A DNA stretch of 64,000 nucleotides, taken from assembly GCF_016808095.1 (NCBI RefSeq), contig NC_068973.1, positions 2,538,501 to 2,602,500 of the forward strand, written 5' to 3'. This DNA comes from Vigna angularis (taxonomy: Eukaryota; Streptophyta; Magnoliopsida; Fabales; Fabaceae). This document shows positions 50,726-62,700 of this stretch, piece by piece (the first letter of the stretch is position 1; the number at the start of each line of letters is the position of its first letter). Both the position numbers and the translations under genes were made by a program. Under the pieces are notes generated by a model that worked only from the letters and a program-made list of their open reading frames with translations, was not told the DNA's origin and ran no database searches.

Positions 50726-53700
50726 TCAGAATAACTGAACAGCCATTTTGAGTTTGTTTTGTTTCCATTTGGGCAACTTGTAAAAGGCATCCTTGGACAT
50801 CCCAAATTTCTCTTTGAACTCCGCAGATGATAGATAAGTCTGTATACATCATTGCACAAATAAATGAAATAAATTAATTTTTAATTGCAAAAAATAAAGT
50901 ACACAACAAAAGGATGAAAAACAAGTAGGGAAGAGATTTTATAGCCAGATACCTCGCGCTTAGTGATATCAATACTTGTTACAGGATCTGTGGATGTTAT
51001 TTTAAGGCGTTCATACGGATGAATCACAAGCCCTTCCTCATCTTCAACTTCATTCTCTTTCACATCTTCCTGTATGGTAAGAGATTCAACTCTGGTGCCC
51101 ACAGAATTCTCCTTGTCAATTTTTTCAGGGTTTGGTTTAGGCATTACTGGACTCACTTCACATTGCAACAACCAAATAAACAGAAAGCATATTTTTAAGT
51201 AAATTATAACACTAAAAGCATTACTCAAAGCAGGAGAGGGAGAGGGAGAGGGACGTTCAATTATCTCATCTATTGTTTACCTTTAAGTGACCGAGGTATC
51301 ATAGTTTCCCGTGCTGAAGGTGGCTGTTCAAAAGAAGAACTAAGTGCAGCTATGGCTGCAGATTTTGGTGCCAGTATTGCAGAGTCTGGTGTCACGGATT
51401 TTGGATAGAGCTTTCTAACTACTGGAGGCGGGGTTGAAAGGTTCCTAGCATTAGGATTCTCGAAAGTAGCTGCCAGAGCATTAAAGGCTGGAGACCTGCC
51501 CCTCACACGAACACGATCAGGGCTGACAGACATGCTGCGGGATGAACGCTGGGATTTATCTGGCACACTACTTGACCTTCCCCCATAAGATACCGGTGTT
51601 CTCCGTTTGGGTTTCTGAAATATACAAGGTGTTCAACAACCAAAAAGAAAAAAAAAATGCAAATAGAAACAAAAATACACTGAAGTATTCTTCCCTCCAA
51701 AGTCGCAAGGCAGAGCGGATTAAAACATCAATCAGTAAGATCAGAGATTAAAGTGTAAACCAGTTACATTAGATCTATATCATGAAATAAGTATATCTGA
51801 AACCCACTCAAATTTGTATACATACTTAATCGAGGATCAGAATACACATGTCCTAAAAGTAATATAGTGTTATATTTTCTCATGCATGTGTAGCTCAACT
51901 GGAACTGGCTGAATCTTTCATTTCAAATCTTGGGGGCGGTATTGATGCTGGACAATTGACCCACCCAATCATTACTCAAATCATTTTTCCTTCCCTAAAC
52001 AGTAGATATGCGTAGATTAATAATTTTCTTTATAAGAATACACCTGTGATTTTTATTTTCTTTATAAGCATACACTTCGATAAACCTGAGATCTTTATTT
52101 TCCAAACAAACAGCCCACCTAAATTTACTTTCCAAGTATCCTACATTTATTATGTAGCATTAGGAAAGTATGTATAGAAGTTTCTAATAAGTAAATATAA
52201 GATTAGGCTATAATTTGTTGCAGAAAAGAAACAGTCTTCTTTCATAAAATAATTTTCTGTTCTTTTTTTTAGTGGAACTATTAGAACATTTTTTACCACC
52301 CTTATGAATTTAATTTATGTATATGATAGGCACTGAATATGCAAAATGACTACACTATATTGACTACAACATTTTCCACACAACCTAAATTAGCAGCAGT
52401 TATAATGGATCCTTAAAATTGAATGTGCTATTGTGCCAACAATAATTTACTACATAAAAGGGGTCACGAAAAATCCATTTTAAGTTGAATCAGAATATCA
52501 TTCCCTGTTTTTCTAACAAGTTAATAATAGTGAAAATTTGACTTTTTGAGTTAGAATAAATATTTTAAGCAAGGAACATTTAATTAGTAATTAGTGATTG
52601 TAAGACGGGAGCAGGGGGAATATGCCTTACATCCAAAAGGGGAGCACCCCCACTTTTCACAAGCGTTAGCTTCCTTTGGAATGAGTTTCCCAGCATCTGC
52701 AAAGTAAAACAAATTGCCAATAGTCAGGATTTTAAAACGACAAGTAGTCATATCAATATTACATGAGAACTTACTGCAGATTTTGCAGAATCCCATTTAA
52801 AGAAGCGCGTGAAAAAAGGTGGCTCACTCCCTTCCATGATAACATATATTGGAGCTACACTAGATAACTTTTCTAGAAGAAAATCATGCTCAAGAAATTT
52901 CTGTTCAAAATTAAAAAGAAGTCAATATATCCGTGCATGACATGTGATGTTTAAGACACAAGAATGCTTTAGCAAAGTCTATCGATTTTCTAATGATACA
53001 TATCGAAGTCTTCAAAACACTACCCACTAAATTATAGTAGCATGTTGAAAGCTTCCAGTAAAACCAGTCATACCTCGCCAATTGTTAGAGCCTGCAATCT
53101 ACTTTTGGGGTCAACCTGCTGTCCAACCCAGACAAAGACTTCCAAATGACAATCCAAGATGAAAATGTCTTCTGTCATCAAATCATCCTGGGAGAAGTTG
53201 TATACCTCTGTCACCTGAAAATATTGCTTGGAATTAATGCATTGTAGCAGAAAATAATCCAAGTAATTTATCATCATAAGCAGCATAGCCCACTGAAGTA
53301 AATTAACCCTAAAGAATTCATGAATGTGCTTGTAATTTAAGCTAAGGTTTCAAAAAAGTATTCCATAGCTCATTGGCCAGACTCAACCTTCGCCAGAATA
53401 CATTATAAAGGAAATGGGAACCACTTTGCAGTGATCAAGCATATCTACTAAGTCCCTAAAACTTGATATTTACGTTGGTTTGAAGTATTTGCTCTATTTT
53501 GCTGCTCAAGTGCTCATTATACGACTAATAATGTAAGTTTGACTTCGAATTATATTTGCTGCAATGTCATAATACGTGTCAAAACAGACATCTAATTAAG
53601 TAACCTGACTGTAATAGCACATAATAAACTAGCTTGGTGGCCCGTGCAATGCATGGGTTTATCAGTAAAGAGCTTGATCAGCCAGAAATGCATAAGAATT

Positions 53701-56700
53701 ATTGTAGAAAGAGAAAAGTCAAACAAAATGGACACGTGACATATGACAATAGGAGAAAGGGATGCTGGAATCAAGGAGCAAGGCTTGAATATGAGGACAG
53801 ACAAAGAGATTGAGGATGAGAGGTCACTAGGGAAAATAGTCAATGGACTTAGGGTTTGCTTACAAGCTTAGGCCTTGGAGATAGTTCACTGCTTCACCAA
53901 TATCTGTCCTTGTTTTATTCTCATACTTGTCTTTACATTTTCTTCTTCAACTCTTACTTTTGTAACAGTTGCAATGCTCCCCAATTTTCATACTGATCAT
54001 TCATTGATATCATCACTAATCAACTTTCTCAGAGTTTGTGTCTTTCAAACTTTATTTAATCCCTGTCTGGGTCTTATCGCTTACATTTTCCAACAGTATC
54101 AGGCTGATCAAACTAGCATCTATTTTAATAGAAATAATGTGTCACTTGTGTTTATGAAAATTGTCACTAAGCTTTTACTTCTGACAAGCGACCAGACAAG
54201 TTATAAATAATATATTTTTTGAGGCAAGGTATGAAGTTATAGTTTAATGCACCTTAATACACCATTGCATCTCCATAAATTCCAAAACCATCTATGCAGA
54301 AACTAGAGCTTAAGATCAGTGGTTATACTCACCTTTAAATTTCCTGCACATTGCCCAGTCAGGTATTGGAAGAAAACCATCAAAAGCAAGTCAGCTCTTT
54401 GCCTTCAGAAGGGGGATGGGAAACACATAAATATTAGTTTAGCAAGCAAAAAACTATCTCTTACCTTTTGAGAAGTGACAAGAAAATAGGTGAGGATCAC
54501 TTTCAGCCTCTCTAACGATCTTTTGACTGGGATATTCTGATTTTCCTCCTAACAAATCCCAAAACTGTTCAGATTCAGAACCTTCCCTCTGTGGTTTGGA
54601 TTGTAAATTTGGCTGCAGAAATTGGTAGCATATATAAGAACCAGATAAACAGATCTAAAATATATTTAATGTGAAGGTAAATATACTCTCCCCCATTCGA
54701 AAATTCCACAGTTACATTGTCACCCTCTCTAATTTTAGAAGCTACACTCTCTTTGCTTAAGAGATAAAATGTGCTACATTGTAGTCCATTTTAAGGCAAA
54801 CAGACCCTATAGTGAAAGTGAGAAACCACAAACAACCCTCCTAGGGACATATTTCTTCAATGAAACTTTTAATGTTATGAGAAATAAAGAAGATTGGGAG
54901 AAAATATCCCTTATGTGTTTAGACTACACATAGGGTAGTTTATTTATATTGTAAGATATGGGCCAATGCCCTTAATACAGAATAGACTAAGCCCAAATAA
55001 CAGAAACACACATCTTAACATCTAATACTCCCCCTCAAGCTGGAGCATATAAATCATATGTTCCAAGCTTGTTACAAAGATAATCAATTCTAGGTCCTCG
55101 TAAGGACTTAGTGAATATGTCTGCCAACTGGTTGCTTGAGTTAACAAACTCAGTCTTGATATCTCCGGATATGATTTTTTCTCGAATGAAATGACAATCA
55201 ACTTCAATGTGTTTGGTTCTCTCATGGAAGACAGGATTAGAGCTAATATGGAGAGCAGCTTGATTATCACATATAAGTATCATGTGAGTGACATCTCCAA
55301 ATTTCAATTCACTAAGCAATTGTTTAAGCCACACAAGCTCGCAAGTAGCTGATGCCATAGCTCTATATTCTGCTTCTGCACTCGACCTTGCCACAACACT
55401 TTGCTTCTTACTTTTCCAAGATATCAAGTTGCTACCAATAGAGACACAATATCCAGAAGTAGACCTCCTATCAGAAGGGGAACCAGCCCAATCAGCATCT
55501 GAATAGCAAACGATCTTTGTATCGTTGTTAGGGCCATATAGCAAACCTTTTCCAGGTGATCTTTTAATATACTTCAGTATACGAACAACTGCATCCCAAT
55601 GGTCTTCACATGGGGAGTTTAGAAATTGACTCACCACACTAACTGCGAAGGAAATGTCAGGACGCGTAACAGTAAGATAGTTTAATTTACCAACTAGTCT
55701 TCTGTACCGTTCAGGATCTGAGAAAGGCTCCCCCTAATTTGGTAGGAGTTTGATGTTAGGGTCCATAGGTGTCTCAACAGATTTACAGTTCATTAACCCT
55801 GTTTCCTCCAAGATGTCTAACGCATACTTCCTCTGAGATATGACAATACCATCATTGGATTGTGCTACTTCAATACCCAAAAAGTACCGGAGTTTGCCAA
55901 GATCTTTGGTTTGAAAATGATGACAAAGGTGTTGTTTCATCTGAGAGATGCCAAGATAGTCGCTTCCTGTGAGAACAATATCATCGACATACACTATTAA
56001 ATAGATACATCCAACACTCGAGTGGCGATAGAACACTGAATGATCCGCTTCACTGCGAGACATACCAAATTGTTGAACAACACAACTGAATTTACCAAAC
56101 CAGGCCCGAGGAGACTGTTTTAGGCCATACAAGGATTTGCGAAGATGACATACCAATCCAGATGACTCCCCCTGAGCAACAAAGCCAGGCGGTTGCTCCA
56201 AATAAATTTCTTCCAGCAAATCACCATTGAGAAAAGCATTTTTGACATCAAGTTGGTAAAGAGGCCATTGTCGAAGAGCGGCCATGGCAATGAAAAGGCA
56301 AACAGAGGTCATTTTTGCCACTGGAGAAAAAGTATCACCATAATCCAAACCAAAAATCTGTGTGTAGCCTTTGGCAACCAGTCGAGCTTTCAAACGATCA
56401 ATTGTGCCATCAAGACCAACCTTGATAGTATACACCCACCTGCAACCAACAACAGACTTTCCAGATGGTAATTGGACAAGCTCCCAAGTTCCACTTTCCT
56501 GTAAAGCACTTAATTCATCCATCATAGCTTGACGCCAACCAGGATGAGTTAAGGCATCACCCACAGATTTGGGAATTGACACAGAAGAAATGGATGAGAG
56601 ACAAGTATAAAAAGATGGAGATAATCTGTGGTAATTAAGAACAGTATAATGGGGGGAAGGGTTACGGGTAGAGCGTATACCTTTACGGAGGGCAATAGGC

Positions 56701-59700
56701 AAGTCAGACTCAGTTGCTGGAGCCGGAGGAGACACATGAGGCGGCACCGGAAGTGAGTCATGAGGGAGACAATTACGGCGACTATAAACCTGAAGGGGTG
56801 GAGGTGAAGGATGATCCTGTGGTGAATGAGAGTCTAAAGAAGGAGAAGACAAAATGGGTGGAGCATCACCAGGAGGATCACAGATAAGAGGAATATCAAC
56901 AGTAACAGGGAGAGGTACAGAACTAGAAGATAGATGTGAAAAGTAAAAAGAAGACTCATCAAAAGTGACATCAGCAGAGATAAAATGACGATTGAGGGAA
57001 GGGGAAAAACACTTATAGCCCTTTTGTGACCGTGGAAATCCTAAGAAGACACATTTGTGAGACCTAGGAGATAACTTATCAAGACCAGGACTAAAATCAT
57101 GAACAAAACATGTAGACCCAAAAACTCGAAGAGGTAATGGATGCAGAGGGTCTTGAGGAAATAAGATTGAATGAGGGATTTTGTTATCTAGGACGGAAGA
57201 TGGCATGCGGTTGATAAGATAACATACTGTGAGAACTGCATCACCCCAAAAACGTGAGGGTACTTGACCATGAATAAGAAGTGTACGAGTTGTTTCAATA
57301 AGGTGTCTATTCTTACGCTCAGTCACCCCATTTTGTTGAGGGGTATAAGCACATGAGGTTTGGTGAAGAATGCCATGAGAAGCCATAAACTGTTTAAACG
57401 GTTGAGAAAGGTATTCACGGCCATTATCACTACGTAAATTTCGAATAGACACCCCAAACTGTGTTTTTATTTCATTGAAAAATAGAAAACAACTCAAAAC
57501 GATTCTTCATTAAAAACAACCAAGTACATCTGGAATAGTCATCAATAAAGGTAACAAAATACTGAAAACCTAAAATGGACTTAACACGACTAGGTCCCCC
57601 AAATGTCAAAATGAACCAATGAAAAGGGGGACGACGCCCGTTGTGAGACACTACGAGGAAAGGAACTACGAGTATGCTTCCCTAACTGACAAGACTCACA
57701 CGACAAACTTGATAATGTGGACAACCTCGGGACAAGTTGTTGTAGTTTGGCAAGACTAGGATGACCGAACTGAGCATGAAGAAGGGATGGTGACTCCATG
57801 ACTACGCCAACATGTGGAGAAGGGCGGAGATGATAAAGGCCATGAGACTCACATCTTGTGCCAATCATGTGTTTCGAACTCCGGTCTTGCAACCAAACAG
57901 AATCTTTAGTAAAGGAAATAACACAATTAAGAGTACGAGTTAAACGACTAATGGACAATAAGTTGAAGGGAGACCCAGGGACATAAAGTACATGATCAAT
58001 GGATATGGATGGAAAAATATTAACAGTACCAATACCATGAGATGAGACTCTAGACCCATCAGCCATTGTTACCGAGGGTAAATTAGCCGGACATGACAAG
58101 GAAGAAAACAAGGACTTGTTACCAGTGATATGATCGGTGGCGCCTGAGTCAAGGACCCAAGGTCCAAGGGAGTGAGTTAGACCAACAAAAGGTGTACCTG
58201 TACGTGCAACAGATGCAGATGTAGTGGAACCAGAGTGCTGATGATCCTCATACCATCTGAGAAATTCGTTAAAGATTGCAGGTTTGTCTACGATATTAGA
58301 TGAAGTAGGATGGTCTGCAGACGGTGATCGGGGAGGTGGATCAGAATTTGCCACTGCTACAGGTCAAGGAGGACGTCCATGGAGAGCATAACATCTATCA
58401 ATCTTGTGGCCTAACTTGCCACAATGGTCACATTTTGGACGTCCTTTACTTGGCTTGCGAGACCGACTTCGATCATCACGTTGAGCAGCCATAACAGAGA
58501 AATCATCAGTACGAGGAGATGTCTCAGTGACGGGTTTGCTCGGTATACGCAAAAGAGCATAACAAGGAGAAGTAAAGTTGGGTATGACAGGAGAACCCAA
58601 AATCTGATCACGGACATGAGAAACATCATCAGAGAGTCCGTATAATGCCAACAACATGAAGAACTTTGATCGTTGTTCCAATTCTTCAGCAGGAGTGGAA
58701 GCAGGAGGTAATATATCATTAAAGTCATGAAGAAGGGCATGAATTTTACCCAAATATTCTGCCATGGGACCAGGATTGCGCGGACCAATAACAGTTAATA
58801 GGTCCTGACAAACACCATAAAGACGCTGAGTGTCATTTGTGTATAACAACTTCGCTTGTGCCCATACTTCTGAACATGTCTCATAGGATCGAAACATTTG
58901 TTTCAGTGAGGAGTGAATGGTGGACTTTATAACAATGCATAACTGAGCATCAATTTTCATCCAGCGGGAAGTGTCATCTATGAGAGCAGTAGTCACATTT
59001 TGAGTAAGATGATCTAAGTACCCCTGACTCTTCAACCAAAGTTTGATGTCGGACGCCCAAGTTGCATAATTTGTGCCATCTAACTTGTCAATGGACAAGT
59101 GTACATTCACATAATTAGTATATATTGAGGGATCAGAAGATGAGCCACCAATAGAGGTGTTTGTAGACGAGGAAGACGCCATGGAGAGGGAGAAACCCTA
59201 AAAATTCAAAGTGCTCCGATTGACGCAACGACCACAGATCCAGAAAGAGGGCGAGGAGGCGATCACGGCGGTGCTGATCGGCGGCGGAAAGCTCCGGCGA
59301 CGCGCCGGCACGCGTGGCGACAGCGGGGGCAGCGGCGACTCTTGCGACAGCGCGTGGAGGCGCGTGAGAGCTCTGATCGCGGCGATCTTCATGCGACGGT
59401 GGTCGCCTGGCCGAGACGCTTCCGATGGTGTGGTCGCCGGTCGATTCTGGAGCTCCGGCGACGGCGACGGCGGCGGTGGCGACGGAGCGGCGGCGACGCG
59501 ACAACAGCAGCAGTGATGGGTGCCGGAGACCGTGGAGTTGACTGGAATTATTCCTATGCTCTAGATACCATATGAGAAATAAAGAAGATTGGGAGAAAAT
59601 ATCCCTTATGTGTTTAGACTACACATAGGGTAGTTTATTTATATTGTAAGATATGGGCCAATGCCCTTAATACAGAATAGACTAAGCCCAAATAACAGAA

Positions 59701-62700
59701 ACACACATCTTAACATCTAACAAATGTCACTAGCAACTACTTTAGAACATCCTATTATTGGTTTAGTATCTTTAGAAAATGAAATAATATTTTAAACATT
59801 TCTGAGCTTTGAATTGAAACTAAACCCAAAATCAGCATTTCATCCTTCAATGTCCTGAAGTTGAAAGACCGGAAACTAATTGCCAATGATGTGAGAATCA
59901 CAAAGAGATAAAAGACTGTCCTAAAGCATTTATCGGGTAGGAAGAGTAATTTAGTCAATTAATCCCTTTAAAAAATTTGAAAGATTAGAAACTTAAATTT
60001 CACATAGATGAGTAGGCTAATATAATATTTCTTTTAATATCAATATAACTTCCAAGTGCCGGCATAAATGCATCCTTAGAAAATAGATTTAGATCTAACT
60101 CAACCCTACAAAACCAATTTGCAAAGAAAGATTTGTACTCACTCATATGCTATAATTTGGCCATATATTTAGTCAATGTGGGATTTACAAAAGATTTTAT
60201 ATCCTCCAATGTGTTATGGGAATAAATATAAATGTTCCAGATAATACATATATAATCTAGATATTTCTGATTAAATAGGATTTGTTCCTTATTTCTATGA
60301 CTATAAGATATATCTTATGTAAATAACAAACCTTTATCAAATCCAGCATCCTCTCAACAAGTTCCTGGTCTTCTGCACTAGTAGAGTTTCCGGACCAAGT
60401 AAAGACAGCTGGCCCATTATGAAGTATGTAACAGTAAGAGGAATTCAAGGAAGACGCAACCTGATTTATACAAGAACATGAAAAAAAGAAAAAATTAATA
60501 ACATAAATAAACTTGTATATTCGTGTGTGTTGCTGAACACAAAATGAGCAGATAAGCATATATAGCACTACTACAAAGAGGAATCAGGGCATACTGGTTC
60601 AACTTGTATCGCTTGCATATTATCTGGTCCAGAGCCTTGGATGCGGAACAATGCAACACCATTCTCATTGTATGTCTCATCAGGAATTTCCTTTCCAGCA
60701 ATGTAAGCCTTGTATCCTTCACCAAGCCCACCCTAATGATTAAAGGAAAGAAAAGTAAAATGGTCAGTAATTTAAACACACGCTAACAAGAATAATTCAG
60801 TTCCCAAAGGAAAGAAGAGTAAAATGAACCTTAAAAACAATGAAGCTTTGAACGATAGAATGAAATTGAACTGGTTCATTGCCTTCATATATACGAGCCT
60901 ACAGTTAATTAGACATGTATAATATCAGTAAGGAGAGAAATGAGTACAAATATATTTCTGATAAAAGAAAAGGACAATTTCCACAAAATTACCTGGCAAG
61001 CAAGAAACTTCATTGACTCAACCATTTTGCTTGCCAATGAGTTAGCTGAAGCTTGTTCTTCCTGTTTTTGACTAAAAGAGCTTGTAAACAATGCAGGCAA
61101 TAGATTCACAAGACTCCAAAGGCAAACTTATAGCAAGACTGAAACCAATTTCCTATGCATTTATTTAACATTTTCTAGTCCTAGAACAGTTATCAGTGCA
61201 CAAATAGTATAGTCATATTTATAAAATATAGGTTAAATTAATCTGTGCAGGTTGATAGGTTCCTGTCTAGGACTATCTCTCATAAAAGCGTGAGATTTTA
61301 ACATTTCTAAAAGTCCCTACGATTTAAAATGACAAATGACGCATGAAAAATTTTCAACAGGACCACTGAAAACAATAATTTGTTAGGTTCCAAAACAAAT
61401 TCAATCGAAAGAATAGATAATATATGGACCCAATTATAGTTTTGAACTATAGGGACCAATCTAAGAATACCCTAAACATAAAGGGGCGAGCAGATTAATT
61501 TAACTGCTACTGTATCTTTTAGCTACAGTCTATGTGTGAGCATTTTGCCATTGGATTATTTGTCTATTTTAAAATAAAATCACATATAAGTGGAACTCGA
61601 ATCAAATAATAAATACTTTACCTCAACACTATTTTTTCCGATCCACGTTCCAATAAGACAATCTTCTTTATCCTCTCCAGGATATGTATACTGAAAGATG
61701 TAGCAATCTCCACTATAAAATTTTGACTGATCAGAAGCTTGAAGAAGAATCTTTTCCTGACCATTCACGCGCCAAACCTGTGCAGTTAGAGTAGAGTAAA
61801 CTATTGTCAACAAACAGAAGAAAAAAGGTAACGTTTAAAACTGTATCACACCATATCACCTCTCAAGCCTAATAAAGAGAAGTAGAAATGAACCTTAATC
61901 TGCAAGCAGTAGAGGAGGAGAAGAACAAACCCTAATAGTGTTGTGTTTTGTTTATTCACACACAAAAACGACAATCAATGGCACCATTTTCGTTTAAAAA
62001 AAAATAACCCTTTGAACTCGCCAACTCAATGGCAAGCTCGCAAGTTTGGTTGAGATTACTGAGTTTGCAGCGAGCCAACAAACCCTGCTCCAAAATCAAG
62101 TTTGCTTATGATTTAACTCGAGCAAAGGTTATGAGAACATAAAGTCATACGTTTTTTTTTCAACACTCGATTTTGATAGTCATGCATATTCTAATTTACA
62201 TATGAAGTGGTATGCTTCCAATACTACACTAAATCCTTTTCATAATCTTAAATTCACTTTTTTAAAGAGGATATCAAGCAGTTACTTATTTAGTTCAATA
62301 TGAAAACCATGTAGTCAAAGTTTAACATATTCCAGATGTATGATAGAATGCGGCTCTTTTGTACAAAACCACTGGGTATTCTGCTTCTCTTCTAGATTAG
62401 AGATAGTGCTTTCAAGGATCTCACAATAGTTCTAACAAATTCTCACATTAACAGATATAAATTAAACGAGATATAAAACCATTAAGAAATGGAACAAAGT
62501 AAAGTTACATCAAGAAATATCAGTTTTGACAGATGATTTGCAACTAGCAGAGTACCTGCAAATGCCCTGTGCAATCAATGTGGGGTTGAGGTTCTTCCCT
62601 CACTGGATCAGCTTTCAACAAACCCTTCACATTAACTCCTTGGCGTTTTAGAAGAGCTACAAAGTCAAAAGCAATAAGCAAGGGGAAAAAACTGAAATAT

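Larger units (their letters stand above)
54871..59727 (-). mobile_element. Young Ty1/copia retrotransposon in a villin intron, with 5-bp target duplication
   Basis: LTRs of 152 bp (54876-55027 and 59571-59722) differ by a single base as read, and AATGT is duplicated at 54871-54875 and 59723-59727. On the minus strand it has a primer site (TGGTATCTAGAGC, 59558-59570), a GC-rich leader, gag, protease, integrase, reverse transcriptase, RNase H and a purine tract (about 55028-55037). It lies in the villin gene in the same direction. Despite the near-identical LTRs, pol has two stops and two frameshifts, so this copy cannot make its own enzymes. Confidence 0.95.

Noticed and set aside
51890..51945. 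tRNA-like words (GTAGCTCAACTGG...)
   Set aside because: No second conserved box at the right spacing and no cloverleaf could be drawn.
53636..53660. GGCCCGTGCAATGCATGGG near-palindrome
   Set aside because: Resembles ends of some plant repeats, but I found no partner end or target duplication.
53592..54210. Open frames in the villin intron on both strands
   Set aside because: No protein features, and they lie between well-supported villin exons.
59133..59575. Arg/Ala/Gly-rich frames on both strands in the GC-rich leader
   Set aside because: Open only because stop codons are rare in GC-rich DNA. No conserved motif is present, and the segment is the untranslated leader of a retroelement.
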